This document shows positions 1 to 10,400 of a DNA stretch of 64,000 nucleotides, one piece after another. Position numbers and translations under genes: made by a program. How positions within the stretch are numbered: position 1 is the first letter of the stretch; every line of letters starts with the position of its first letter. Source of the stretch: an uncultured Clostridia bacterium (GTDB lineage Bacteria > Bacillota > Clostridia > Christensenellales > Aristaeellaceae); the NCBI GenBank assembly GCA_946411525.1, contig CAMKEI010000001.1, forward strand, positions 149,104 through 213,103, written 5' to 3'. A model generated the notes under the pieces. That model worked only from the letters and a program-made list of their open reading frames with translations. It was not told where the DNA came from and did not search any database.

Positions 1-702
1 TGCTTCGCGTACCTTCACATGCCGCATTCTTGTGCGTTTGGGCATCATGTTGCCCATCATGTCACCGAGGCTGATACTGCTCCCTCCGACCTCGAGCGTA
101 GGAGCTTCCTCCTCAACTTCAAGCTCAAGTTCAGTATCTTCTATTTCTCCGCGAAGAAGCTGCTGTCGGATATCTTCCTTTCGTCTGGCCAGCGCGGACA
201 CTTCTTCACCGGAAGGCTGCTGCTCCTTTTGCTTCCCGAGAAGGAAATCAAGCGGATTGGACGCAGCGGAGGTCTTTTTCGGTCCATGGGCGAGGATTTC
301 GCTCAGTCTTTCTTCGGCAAGTACCCTTGCGCGGGGCATGACGCGTTCTTCGTGCTCTTTCCGGACCATGCGGACCGCATTCTCGGTCAGATCCCTGATA
401 ATGCTTTCAACGTCACGTCCTACGTAACCGACTTCAGTGAATTTGGTTGCTTCAACTTTTATAAAAGGAGCGCAGACCAGCCTGGAAAGACGGCGGGCGA
501 TTTCAGTTTTACCGACGCCGGTCGGACCGATCATCAGTATATTTTTTGGTATGATTTCGTCCCTGAGGTCGTCACTTACACGGCTGCGGCGGTATCGGTT
601 GCGGAGAGCGATTGCCACGGCTTTCTTGGCGTCATCCTGTCCGACAATGAATCGGTCCAGTTCATGCACGATCTGTCTGGGCGTAAGCTGCTGTTCGTTC
701 AT
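1..702 (-). CDS. hslU: HslU (ClpY), ATPase subunit of the HslUV protease; 3' part cut by the window edge
   Basis: AAA+ unfoldase that feeds proteins into the HslV chamber in the cytosol. The 234 visible codons begin [20 protein letters not shown], with Walker A GPTGVGKT at residues 59-66 and the pore-loop motif GYVGRD at 92-97, then a charged stretch (about 130-215) matching the inserted I-domain. The family is about 450-470 residues, so roughly half is missing beyond base 1. The ATG at 702 follows AGGAGAGG at 5 nt. It lies 20 nt after hslV, as usual, and is last in the visible minus-strand run. Identity is secure; the Walker B and C-terminal regions are outside the window. Confidence 0.96.
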   Translation of the reverse strand, partial: MNEQQLTPRQIVHELDRFIVGQDDAKKAVAIALRNRYRRSRVSDDLRDEIIPKNILMIGPTGVGKTEIARRLSRLVCAPFIKVEATKFTEVGYVGRDVESIIRDLTENAVRMVRKEHEERVMPRARVLAEERLSEILAHGPKKTSAASNPLDFLLGKQKEQQPSGEEVSALARRKEDIRQQLLRGEIEDTELELEVEEEAPTLEVGGSSISLGDMMGNMMPKRTRMRHVKVREA

Positions 703-722
703 AAATACCTCTCCTGTTCGTT

Positions 723-1262
723 TCAGACCGTTTCGACGATAATCTGATCATTGGTATAGACACAGATGCTGGCTGCGATATGAAGCGCCTTCTCAGCGAT
801 CTGGGACGCGCTCAGCTCTGTATTCTGCAGCAGTGCGCGCGCCGCGGCCAGGGCATAGTTTCCGCCAGATCCGATGGCCGCGACGCCTTCATCGGGATCG
901 ATGACTTCGCCTGTTCCGCTCAAAATCAAAAGCCGTTCCCTGTTGGCCGCGATCATCATGGATTCAAGCTGTCTCATCGCCTGATCCCCGCGCCAGTTCT
1001 GGGCAAGGGCGACAGCTGCTTTTTCGAGATTTCCGTTGCACTGTTGCAGTTTCTCTTCGAACTTTTCGCAGAGCGTAAAAGCGTCCGCTACATTCCCAGC
1101 AAACCCCACAACGACTTCATTATTGTACAGCCTCCGGATTTTGCGGGCTGTTGTCTTGAAGATAGTATGCTCTCCCATTGTAACCTGTCCGTCGCCCGCG
1201 ATGGCGGTTTCCCCGTCGCGCCGTACCGCGCAGATTGTGGTTCCTCTTAACTGACTGGACAT
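723..1262 (-). CDS. hslV: HslV (ClpQ/CodW), peptidase subunit of HslUV
   Basis: Proteasome-beta-like peptidase of 179 residues forming the degradation chamber capped by HslU. The core reads [27 protein letters not shown] and [17 protein letters not shown], all typical. The N-terminus is [10 protein letters not shown] rather than the MTTI of E. coli, so Met removal would expose Ser, as in Bacillus CodW, which uses an N-terminal serine nucleophile; whether Ser or the internal Thr acts here is inference. The ATG at 1262 has AGGAGG about 10 nt upstream, overlapping the end of trmFO. It sits directly between trmFO and hslU; the xerC-type codV gene of the Bacillus order is absent. Confidence 0.96.
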   Translation of the reverse strand: MSSQLRGTTICAVRRDGETAIAGDGQVTMGEHTIFKTTARKIRRLYNNEVVVGFAGNVADAFTLCEKFEEKLQQCNGNLEKAAVALAQNWRGDQAMRQLESMMIAANRERLLILSGTGEVIDPDEGVAAIGSGGNYALAAARALLQNTELSASQIAEKALHIAASICVYTNDQIIVETV

Positions 1263-1268
1263 GATCGG

Positions 1269-2591
1269 TCATCCTCCTGTCTGTCTGCTTAACTCTCTGA
1301 TACAGGCCAACGCTCTGTCGGCAACGGCCTGATATCTTTCTTCCTTTTTTCGGATTTTTTTCTGCCCGGGAATTACCGGCAGCGGGTCAATCAGCCCAAA
1401 GGAGCAGTTCATCGGCTGATAATCCGCATTCGGACTTGATACGTGGCGGCCCATAGCCCCCAGCGCCGTATAGGTCGGAAAAACCGGAACGGTGAGACCG
1501 TTCAGCTCGGCAGCAAGTGAAATACCGGCGACCAGGCCGCTTGCAGCGCTTTCAACATATCCTTCTACGCCTGTTACCTGTCCAGCAAAGAAACACTGTT
1601 TTCGTCCGATCATCTCAAACGAAGCGTTCAGAAATCCGGGACTGTTCAGGAAAGTATTGCGGTGCATGACGCCGTATCGGGCGTATTCAGCGTTCTGGAG
1701 GCCCGGAATAAGACCGAATACTCTTTTTTGTTCTGGAAACTTAAGCCGTGTCTGGAAACCGACGATATTGTACATGGTGTCTGAAGCATTGTCCTGGCGC
1801 AGCTGAACAACCGCGAAGGGTTCCTTTCCGGTTCTCGGATCCACCAGACCGACAGGCTTCATCGGGCCGAACGCAGGGACCATAAAACCGCGTTTGGCCA
1901 TACTTTCAATCGGCATACAGCCTTCAAAAACCCTGTTTTCCTCAAAACCGTGAATTTCAGCCGTTTCCGCCTGAACAAGTTCGCGGATAAAAACAGTATA
2001 TTCCTCTTCAGTCATCGGCGCGTTCAGATAATCATTTCCGCGGTTATACCGGCTGAGCCGAAACATTTTGCTTTCATCCAGGGAATCACGGAATACTATA
2101 GGGGCAGCCGCATCATAGAAATTCAGAGTTCCGGCACCGGGCAGTTTTTTGATTGCGTCAGCCATCGCGTCGCTCGTCAGCGGACCGGTAGCAATAATGA
2201 CAGGCCCGTCCGGAATGCTGACTGCCTCCTCCCGGACAAGTCGGATAAAAGGATGCTCCGATACTGTTTTTGTAACCAGAGCTGAAAAGGAATCTCTGTC
2301 CACCGCAAGCGCGCCGCCGGCCGGTACACGGGTTTTATCAGCACACTGCATGATCAGTGAACCCATTATCCGCATTTCTTCCTTCAGGAGTCCCACGGCA
2401 TTGGTCAGCCGGTCACCGCGAAAACTGTTTGAACAGACAAGTTCCGCCAACAGACGGGATTGATGCGCCGGGGACATTCTGACAGGCTTCATCTCAATCA
2501 GCGTCACGCTGATGCCGCGCTTGGCGAGCTGCCATGCAGCTTCGCATCCGGCCAGACCCGCTCCAATGACCGTAGCGGCACAATCAGTCAT
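1269..2591 (-). CDS. trmFO: TrmFO, folate/FAD-dependent tRNA (m5U54) methyltransferase
   Basis: Forms ribothymidine at position 54 of tRNA with methylene-tetrahydrofolate and reduced FAD. Using the ATG at 2591 gives 440 residues. The FAD motif is GAGLAG at 10-15, catalytic Cys53 lies in [10 protein letters not shown], and the second conserved cysteine, Cys225, in [10 protein letters not shown]; these match the Cys53/Cys226 pair known in Bacillus TrmFO. An ATG at 2600 sits too close to the GAGG, and longer versions have no site; GAGG is about 9 nt before 2591, so that start was chosen. It overlaps the end of topA by 8 nt, implying translational coupling. Confidence 0.96.
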   Translation of the reverse strand: MTDCAATVIGAGLAGCEAAWQLAKRGISVTLIEMKPVRMSPAHQSRLLAELVCSNSFRGDRLTNAVGLLKEEMRIMGSLIMQCADKTRVPAGGALAVDRDSFSALVTKTVSEHPFIRLVREEAVSIPDGPVIIATGPLTSDAMADAIKKLPGAGTLNFYDAAAPIVFRDSLDESKMFRLSRYNRGNDYLNAPMTEEEYTVFIRELVQAETAEIHGFEENRVFEGCMPIESMAKRGFMVPAFGPMKPVGLVDPRTGKEPFAVVQLRQDNASDTMYNIVGFQTRLKFPEQKRVFGLIPGLQNAEYARYGVMHRNTFLNSPGFLNASFEMIGRKQCFFAGQVTGVEGYVESAASGLVAGISLAAELNGLTVPVFPTYTALGAMGRHVSSPNADYQPMNCSFGLIDPLPVIPGQKKIRKKEERYQAVADRALACIRELSRQTGG

Positions 2592-4707
2592 TGAGCTCAT
2601 CCTCGTTCCTGACAGCGGCGGTGCGGTGCCTGCAGTTTTCATTTGCGCACAGGTGGATTGTTTCACCCTTGTTGTTTTTCTTCTCGATCATATAATGTCC
2701 GCATTTGGGGCATTTTTCCTCAACCGGTTTGTCCCAGCTGACAAAATCGCACTCGGGATATCCTTCGCAGCCGTAAAAACGGCGGTTCTTTTTGCTGGTT
2801 TTTTCAAGAAGACGTTTCCCGCACTTGGGACAGGCTGCATCAATATAATTCAGGATCGGCATCGTGTTCCTGCATTCCGGAAAATTCGGACAGGCAAGGA
2901 AACGGCCGTATTTGCCCATTTTATAGACCATCATTGCACCGCATTTGTCGCACGGAACGTTGCTGATATCGTCCTTTACTTCAACCTTTTCGATTTCTTT
3001 TTCAGCGACCGACAGTGTGGATTCAAATTCAGGATAAAACTCACGCAGCACCTGTTTCCAGTCGAGTTTGCCCTCCTCAACAAGGTCGAGCTGTTCTTCC
3101 ATATTTGCCGTGAATTCAGTATCGACGATTTTCGAGAAATAATTCTCCATCATTTCCGTGACCATAACGCCCAGTTCTGTCGGAAACAGACGTTTCTTTT
3201 CACGGGATACATAGCCACGTCCAATGATTGTGGTAATGGTCGGCGCGTAAGTAGAAGGCCTGCCGATTCCGTTTTCTTCAAGCGTACGAACCAGGCTGGC
3301 TTCTGTATACCTGCTCGGGGGCTGCGTGAAATGCTGATCGGTATGGATTTCGTGAATGCGGACCTGCGGACCTTCTTTCAGATCAGGCAGCGTCATTTCG
3401 ACAATGTCGGCTGTTTCGTCGGTGCTTTCCTCATACAGAGCGGTAAATCCGGCGAAAACCTTATGCTCGCCGTAGAAGCGCAGTCCGATATCTTTGTCTG
3501 TTATTTCGGCGGAAAGCGTTTCATAAACAGCGGAAGACATCTGACTGGCTACATACCGGTTATAGATGAGCCGGTACAGCATGAACTGTTCCCTGCTCAG
3601 GGAATTTTTGATGGATTCCGGAGTCCGGTTTACATCTGTTGGACGGATGGCTTCATGGGCGTCCTGTGCATTCTTTCTTCCTTTAAATTCGTTCTTCTCT
3701 TCCGGCAGATACTCCCTGCCGAATTTTGCAGGAATGAAAGCACGAAGAGCGCTCATGGCTTCGTCGCTGATTCGTACGCTGTCCGTCCGGATATAGGTAA
3801 CAAGTCCCTGCGCTCCCTCACCCTGCAGGTCAACGCCTTCATAGAGCTGCTGAACCACCTGCATGGTTTTTGCCGTTGTGAAACTGAGCTTTCTGCCTGC
3901 TTCCTGCTGCAGGCTGGAAGTTGTGAAAGGAGGCGCGGGCTGTCTCTTTTTTTCCTTCTTTTTGATGTCGGTAACAGTAAAGGAAGCTTTTTCAATCATC
4001 CCACGGATTTTATCAGCTTCCTTGCCGTTGCTGACCTGTGTTTTTTTTCCGTCCACAGAAACGAACCGGGCAGTAAAGAGATCGTTTTTCTTTCCGTTCG
4101 GGACGGAACAGTCGGCGCTGATATCCCAGTATTCTTCCGGAATAAAGTTATCAATTTCACGTTCGCGTTCCACGACCATGCGAGTCGCGACACTCTGAAC
4201 CCGGCCGGCGGATAATCCTTTTTTCACTTTTACCCACAGCAGAGGGCTGATCTTATAACCGACAAGCCTGTCCAGAGCGCGCCGGGCCTGCTGCGCGTCA
4301 ATTCTGCCGGTATCGAGTCTGCGGGGATTCTTGATAGCGGCCTGCACTGCTTTTTTTGTTACTTCATTGAATTCAATCCGGCAGGGCGTCTTTTCATCGA
4401 CGTTGAGCACATGATAAAGATGCCAGCTGATGGCTTCCCCTTCCCTGTCAGGGTCGGTCGCGAAGTATATCTGCGAAGCGTTTTTCGCTTCTTTTCTGAT
4501 TCTGCTGAGGATCTCCCCGCGGCCGCGGATGGTAATATATTTCAGATTAAAATCATGATCGATATCCACGCCGAGCTGGCTCTTGGGCAGGTCGCAGACA
4601 TGCCCCTGTGAAGCCTCGACCTTATATCCTTTGCCCAGATACTTGCTGATCGTCTTCGCTTTGGCGGGAGATTCGACAATGATTAATTTCTGTTTTGCGG
4701 ATGCCAT
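2584..4707 (-). CDS. topA: TopA, type IA DNA topoisomerase I
   Basis: Relaxes negative supercoils through a transient 5'-phosphotyrosine link. The protein has 707 residues: Toprim domain with VESPAKA at 11-17 and the metal site DPDREGEA (Asp85, Asp87), catalytic Tyr305 in TYIRTDS, and three C-terminal four-cysteine zinc ribbons from about residue 590 (CDKCG, CPKCG, CPKCG). The ATG at 4707 follows CGGAGGA at good spacing. It is co-transcribed after dprA (23 nt gap) and overlaps trmFO. This is the usual length and domain plan for Bacillota TopA. Confidence 0.97.
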   Translation of the reverse strand: MASAKQKLIIVESPAKAKTISKYLGKGYKVEASQGHVCDLPKSQLGVDIDHDFNLKYITIRGRGEILSRIRKEAKNASQIYFATDPDREGEAISWHLYHVLNVDEKTPCRIEFNEVTKKAVQAAIKNPRRLDTGRIDAQQARRALDRLVGYKISPLLWVKVKKGLSAGRVQSVATRMVVEREREIDNFIPEEYWDISADCSVPNGKKNDLFTARFVSVDGKKTQVSNGKEADKIRGMIEKASFTVTDIKKKEKKRQPAPPFTTSSLQQEAGRKLSFTTAKTMQVVQQLYEGVDLQGEGAQGLVTYIRTDSVRISDEAMSALRAFIPAKFGREYLPEEKNEFKGRKNAQDAHEAIRPTDVNRTPESIKNSLSREQFMLYRLIYNRYVASQMSSAVYETLSAEITDKDIGLRFYGEHKVFAGFTALYEESTDETADIVEMTLPDLKEGPQVRIHEIHTDQHFTQPPSRYTEASLVRTLEENGIGRPSTYAPTITTIIGRGYVSREKKRLFPTELGVMVTEMMENYFSKIVDTEFTANMEEQLDLVEEGKLDWKQVLREFYPEFESTLSVAEKEIEKVEVKDDISNVPCDKCGAMMVYKMGKYGRFLACPNFPECRNTMPILNYIDAACPKCGKRLLEKTSKKNRRFYGCEGYPECDFVSWDKPVEEKCPKCGHYMIEKKNNKGETIHLCANENCRHRTAAVRNEDELND

Positions 4708-4730
4708 GTTATTGATTCCTCCGGTATGGA

Positions 4731-5855
4731 TTAATGTTTCAGCTGATACTTTTTGCCGGGAAGGGACTCGATGATTCCACTGATCTGCATGATCGTCAGG
4801 GTACTCATCAATGTCGGCGGATCAAGATGTGTTCCGGCGAGCAACTGATCAAAACCGATTGCTCCGGGTTTCAGCGCCAGTATGACTGCCTGCTGTTCAG
4901 GTGGAAGACCGGTATGCTCAGGGCAGCTTTCGATATTTTGCCTTACCGCGGAGGGATTGTCAAGCCAGTGCATATCTTCAAGGATGTCTTCAGCACTGGT
5001 AAAATAGATACCACCCTCGCGAAGCAGCTGATGGTTACCTTCGAAATAATCGGATTCGGGGTCGCCCGGATAGACAAATACATCCTTCCCCTGCTCAAGC
5101 GTATGTTGTACGGAAGTCATGCTTCCGCTCCGGATCTTTGCCTCAATCAGGATGAGCGCCTGGCTGAGTCCTGCGATTATCCTGTTCCTGATCGGAAAAT
5201 GCCAACCGGAAGGCTTTTCTCCGGGGGAATATTCGGAAAGGATGAGCCCCTGCTTCAGAAGTATTTCATCATGAAGCCGTATATTCTCTTTCGGATAAAC
5301 GCTATCCAGACCACAGGCAGTTACCGCAACGGTTGGGCTTCCCCCGTCAAGACATCCCAGATGCGAAGCCGCATCGATACCGCAGGCCAGTCCGCTGACG
5401 ATGCTTATCCCTTTCATGCTGAGATCCGCAGCCAGTTTTCTGGCTGCTTTCTGTCCTTTATAGGAAGCGGCCCTGCTGCCGACCATTGCAAGCAGACGAC
5501 GATGCAGGCAATTCAGTTCACCCTGATAAAAGAGTATAGCCGGGGCCTGGCTGATTTCAGACAGTAAAACAGGGTATTGCGGATCATCAAAACGGAGAAC
5601 ACGAATATCATGCGCCTGAATGAGGTTTTCCAGTCTTTTCAGATTATCCTCTCTGCCGTTTTTTTCAAGGATCATTCGAAACCTGGGAGTGAGCATTCCG
5701 GTGATTTCGTCTTCACCGCTCCGCACAGCGTTGAAACATCTTTCCGCGTCACCGTACTGCTGCAGCAGAAGACGGACTGTATCAGGAGGTATAGAGGCGG
5801 ACGCAATCCATGCGTCGTAAACAGCCCCGTTTGAATTATTCATCTTCTGATTCAT
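4731..5855 (-). CDS. dprA: DprA (Smf), RecA loader for incoming single-stranded DNA
   Basis: Protein of 374 residues that binds single-stranded DNA and loads RecA during transformation. A SAM-like N-terminus (10-65) is followed by the Rossmann core with VGSR at 125-128 and GLACGIDAASH at 155-165, then HFPIRNRIIAGLS; a winged-helix DML1-like end (about 310-374) closes it. The ATG at 5855 overlaps the comM stop (ATGA). An in-frame ATG at 5843 with GGAG about 12 nt upstream is an alternative. Its link to comM, just upstream, suits a DNA-uptake role; no com pilus genes are visible here. Confidence 0.95.
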   Translation of the reverse strand: MNQKMNNSNGAVYDAWIASASIPPDTVRLLLQQYGDAERCFNAVRSGEDEITGMLTPRFRMILEKNGREDNLKRLENLIQAHDIRVLRFDDPQYPVLLSEISQAPAILFYQGELNCLHRRLLAMVGSRAASYKGQKAARKLAADLSMKGISIVSGLACGIDAASHLGCLDGGSPTVAVTACGLDSVYPKENIRLHDEILLKQGLILSEYSPGEKPSGWHFPIRNRIIAGLSQALILIEAKIRSGSMTSVQHTLEQGKDVFVYPGDPESDYFEGNHQLLREGGIYFTSAEDILEDMHWLDNPSAVRQNIESCPEHTGLPPEQQAVILALKPGAIGFDQLLAGTHLDPPTLMSTLTIMQISGIIESLPGKKYQLKH

Positions 5856-7402
5856 CTCCAGTATTTCTGATCCAGTTCACGGTACTGAACTGCTTCCGCC
5901 ACATGTGCGGAAGAAATGTGATCCGTGCCTTCCAGATCGGCGATTGTTCTTGAAACCTTCAAAATACGCTGATAGGCTCGCATTGACAAATGAAGCGAAT
6001 CAACGGCCATATGAAGAAGGCGAACCGCTTCAGGATCCGGTGTACAGTATCTTCTGACTTCTTCGTTGTTCAGCTGGGCATTGCAGTGTCTCCCCGTGCC
6101 TTTATATCTCTCCAGCTGGGCGCGGCGCGCTTTTTCGACACGCCCGGCAACGGTGAAGGAAGACTCGGAAGGCTCAGAATCGTTGATTTCGTTCAGTGGA
6201 ACGGAATCGACTTCAATCTGCAGGTCAATCCGGTCCAGAAGCGGCCCGGAAACCCTGTCCAGATACTTTCTGATCTCGGGAGGCGTGCAGCGGCAACTGC
6301 GCCTGCTGCTTCCGTAATAGCCACAGGGACATGGATTCATAGCGGCTACAAGCATAAAGGATGACTGATAGCGTGCTTGATTGCGTACACGCGCGACGGA
6401 TACGATTCCGTCTTCCAGAGGCTGCCGCAGAGCCTCCAGCGCGCTTCTGCTGAATTCCGGCAGTTCGTCCAGAAAAAGAACGCCGTTATGAGCGAGCGAG
6501 ACTTCCCCGGGTTTTGCGTCCTGGCCTCCTCCGATCAGAGAAGCGACGGACGCGTTATGATGGGGTGAACAGAACGGTCTTGTAACCATCAGGCCGTTTC
6601 CGGCGGGCAGTTTTCCGCAAATCGAGTGAATGCGGGTCGTCTCAAGTGATTCCTCAAAACTCATTGGAGGAAGAATTCCGGGAATACACCGGGCAAGCAT
6701 AGTCTTTCCGCTTCCGGGAACTCCGATCATCAGCATATTATGCCCGCCTGCAGCAGCGACTTCAATGGCACGCCGGGCGCCTTTCTGGCCCCTGATCTGC
6801 GACATATCGGTGCTGATAACTGCTTCGGTTTTCAATGTATCAAAGGAGGTCTGAAGCTGCTCCGTGATACCTTCAAGGTTTTCTAGCCAGTATATCACCT
6901 GCTTCAGATGGGATACGGGCAGTATGCGTATTCCCTCAATACAGGAGACTTCTTTCGCGTTTTTCTCCGGAAGTATAACGGATGAAACGCCGTTTTCCTT
7001 TGCGCTGATAACCATGGGAAGTGCACCGTTTATGGCCTGTATGCACCCGTCCAGGCTCAGTTCTCCGAAGAAGGCAATATGATCCATATCAACACGCGGA
7101 TCAGGATGAAGCTGATCCGTGGCGATCATTACACCCAGTGCGATGGGTAAATCAAACGAGGGACCTTCCTTCCTGATATCGGCAGGCGCAAGGTTGACTG
7201 TGATGCGATACGGGTTTACTTCCCTGCCGCTGTTGATAATAGCAGCGGTCACCCGGTTCTTGCTTTCCCGTACCGATGCATCCGGAAGGCCGATGATCTC
7301 CATGACAGGCAGTCCGCCTGTCGCGAATACTTCGACATGAACCGGATATCCGTTCACTCCGGAAACACCGAAGCTGAGTGCCTTTGCCAGAATATCAGAC
7401 AT
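5852..7402 (-). CDS. comM: ComM/YifB family AAA+ helicase (Mg-chelatase-like)
   Basis: Member of the YifB/ComM family of 516 residues; ComM of naturally transformable bacteria is a hexameric branch-migration helicase. The N-terminal ChlI-type domain (1-170) is followed by the AAA+ module with Walker A GVPGSGKT at 227-234, Walker B FLDELPEF, and the cysteine cluster NPCPCGYYG. The C-terminal Mg-chelatase domain includes RMRAYQR-like SMRAYQRILK. The ATG at 7402 follows GAGGAGG. It is 10 nt after the glycosyltransferase gene and overlaps dprA by 4 nt. The family is also common in bacteria not known to be competent. Confidence 0.93.
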   Translation of the reverse strand: MSDILAKALSFGVSGVNGYPVHVEVFATGGLPVMEIIGLPDASVRESKNRVTAAIINSGREVNPYRITVNLAPADIRKEGPSFDLPIALGVMIATDQLHPDPRVDMDHIAFFGELSLDGCIQAINGALPMVISAKENGVSSVILPEKNAKEVSCIEGIRILPVSHLKQVIYWLENLEGITEQLQTSFDTLKTEAVISTDMSQIRGQKGARRAIEVAAAGGHNMLMIGVPGSGKTMLARCIPGILPPMSFEESLETTRIHSICGKLPAGNGLMVTRPFCSPHHNASVASLIGGGQDAKPGEVSLAHNGVLFLDELPEFSRSALEALRQPLEDGIVSVARVRNQARYQSSFMLVAAMNPCPCGYYGSSRRSCRCTPPEIRKYLDRVSGPLLDRIDLQIEVDSVPLNEINDSEPSESSFTVAGRVEKARRAQLERYKGTGRHCNAQLNNEEVRRYCTPDPEAVRLLHMAVDSLHLSMRAYQRILKVSRTIADLEGTDHISSAHVAEAVQYRELDQKYWR

Positions 7403-7412
7403 GGTTGCCTCC

Positions 7413-10400
7413 TCAGTACCAGATCCGGAGGATATTTCTCCCGATATTGAGCCATTCCGGGGATACGTTCATTCCGCTGGCATACGGGAAAAGAATGATA
7501 AAGAATACAGCTGCCGCGGCGATCAGAAGAGAAGCGAAGATGATACAGATTCTTTCTCCCCTGCGGTTCTGCACATCAAGGCTCAGACAGACCGAAGCCA
7601 TCAGGAAGGGCAAAGTGGCGAAATAATGGTAAATATATGTGCCTCTCGGTACAAGCACCCAGGGCAGGTATTGCGCCAGCAGGCCGACAAACAGGAATAC
7701 ATAGTGAGTATCATCCCGGAACGGTCTGATATGCCAATGCAGATCAGTATCCGGTGCGACATATCTTCTGTTTGAAACCGAGCGAATCAGGCAGACCGGC
7801 AACGCGAGAAGACCGCCGAACCAGATAACCGGATTTCCGAAAGCAAAGATGCTGTGATGAACAGGATAATCCTCAGGAAGGTACTGCTGTGACGCATAAT
7901 ACATAGGTTTACCGATCACCGGCCACTCCCACCAGGGAGAATAGAAAGGATGATCCATACCGAGGTTGGGCGTGCTGTGATAGTTGAACATGCCAACCTG
8001 CGCGCGCCATACTTCGCTTATGTAATCCCACAGGGAATGAATCCGTTTGCTGTAGGCCATATATGGTATATAGCTGACCAGATACAGGAATAACGGAACG
8101 GCGATAAAGAACAGGAAACACCATGCACAGATTACCAGCGTCCGTCTGACTGCGGCAGCGGCGTCCGATGTCTCGCCGTGCATATCGGAAAGAGCGGACT
8201 GTTTAATGAATGATTCCGTATTATTATGCATTCGGATCATTCTGATACAGTGCCAGAAGAACAGAACGGCCAGTCCGGCACCGGCATATATGCCGATCCA
8301 TTTGCTTGCGATGGAAAGCCCCATGAATAAACCGCTGAATCCCAGACTGATCAGGGACGTGCTTAATTTTTCACGTATAAAATCGGTCTGAAGGAAGCGA
8401 AGCATAAAGAAATAGGCAAAAATGATAAACAGAACCGGAAAACTGTCAATGGTTGCAATCTGTGTCTGAGTTAGATGCATACAGTCCAGCGCCATCAGAA
8501 GACAGGATGTTACTGCCGGCCATGTCTTTTTTGTCAGCTGCCTGACAATCAGATACATTCCGGGAAGCATCAGCACGCCGGCCACAGCGCCGGCAAAACG
8601 CCAGCCGAAAGGCGTCATGCCGAAAATCGCAACGCAGATGCTCATCAGCACTTTTCCGAGCGGGGGATGACTTGTTTCATAGGGAACAGATCCATGAAGA
8701 AACTCATATGCGGTTCTTGCGTGATAAATCTCATCGAAATAGGTGCTGTTCCACCAACTGGGTTGAATTTTTTCGTTCTTTGTTTCTTCAGTCTGCGGGA
8801 AAGCAGGCAGGCCTTCCATAGAGTCCTGCTCATCGATCAGTGATTCCGGATCGGAATACAGTTCGGATCCCGGCTCTGCCCCGATCCTGCCGCTGATTGT
8901 GACAGGCAGTACTGTGCCTTCTTCGGTTCTGAACAGGATTTCATTCAGTTTCAGGCCGAGCTGCTGAGCCGTGAGACGGATATACTGGCCGTTGAAACGA
9001 ACAATATTGTTTTCATTTGAGTTAAAGTATGTCCGTGTGCCGTCGCCGGCATCATAGGATTCGGTTACATATTTCCATTTCCAGCACTGCCCCTGGTCCA
9101 TCTGAGACCAGACTTCTTCTCCCCAGTGCTCTCCGTCCTTACTGGATGAGAAAGTGAAATCATTTCGGCTTACCTGCGCGAAATATAGAATCTCAACGTC
9201 ATCCCGCTGTCCACCCAGATCAAATATGATTTGCTCGGAAGCGCTGCTGGAGGACCAGCCGGTCTGAGGCGCTTTCGTGCTTCCGAGCGTTATCAGGCTG
9301 ATAAAGGTATATGCTGCGGTGATCAAAGCGAGTAGGATTGTGTCTTTACGTTTCCAGTGAAGTCTTCTGTCACCTGCCCATTCCGGACGGCGGCCGGCAG
9401 CAGCGTCTGTGCATGCAGACGATTTTTCGGGCAGAAACAATTCAAGACCGAGCCATACTCCATAAACCGCACCGGAAATATTTAGTATGCTGATGATGTC
9501 TGCAAGCCATATGGTATCGCTGTTCAGATGCCCCATCTGCGAACCAAGCCGTATACTGTTGTCAAGGACAATGCCTTCATTGACAAAAACAGTGACAGTA
9601 AAGAGAATGATCAGATAAAGGATACGTCTGTCCCTTCTGAGATACCAGGCTGACGCAAGCAGAAGCAATGCGGGGAAAACGTACCGTTCATGCATTTTTA
9701 CGCCGAATACATACAGCAGAATGAACAGAAGACCTCCAAGCCAGGGAAGCAGACGTATATCTCTGCTTCGTACTGCAGGGCTGATGACGATCACAAACGC
9801 GAAAACCATCGCGGTCGCTCCGATCAGCGCCCATGAGGCACGCAGGAACCCGAACACGGCAAAGACAGCAGCAAAAACGAAACTGATGGCGGTTTCCGCT
9901 TTCCTGTATTTCATTCCGCGGGACCGGTAATACCACCATGCACCGTATCCTGACGTCAGCAGCGCTAGAATGACGGGAACGGCAAAATGAGCGGGATTGT
10001 TTGCCGGCGACCAGTTTCCGCCTGCGAGATAGTATATGTTCGCTGTGTTGACGGTTGCATACGGATAGGACGCGAGCGTTCTGGCATAAAGCTGAATGAG
10101 CCAGTCCCATTTCTGATGCAGGCTGAACGGGATCACGCCTGCGGCCAGCGTCAGAAGGCTGATTCCGGTGCCTGAAAGGATTGATTTCCTGGATTCAGGG
10201 TTCCTGATCCAAAGGATAACAAGATAAACCAATCCAAGCGGTCCAAGCATCAGTGCCTGCGGTTTGATCAGTACGGATGCCACATAAAGCGGCAAAGCAG
10301 CCTTCCACTTCCCTTTTTCGGCAAGGAGTGCAACGCAGGCAAGCATAAGGCAGAGCACGCTGTCCATCTGGCCCCAGGCTGCGCTGTTCAGAATCAACGC

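Noticed and set aside
1..747. Plus-strand open frames at the left edge
   Set aside because: The minus strand there encodes HslU with all motifs in order, so the plus-strand frames are shadows.
1269..2666. Longer TrmFO start at 2666
   Set aside because: It would add 25 residues encoded inside topA and foreign to the family; Cys53 and Cys225 match the family numbering only from 2591.
2512..4215. 567-residue open frame on the plus strand opposite topA
   Set aside because: It is the antisense of topA, with no recognisable protein family, no ribosome site and residue content expected from a shadow of a coding strand.
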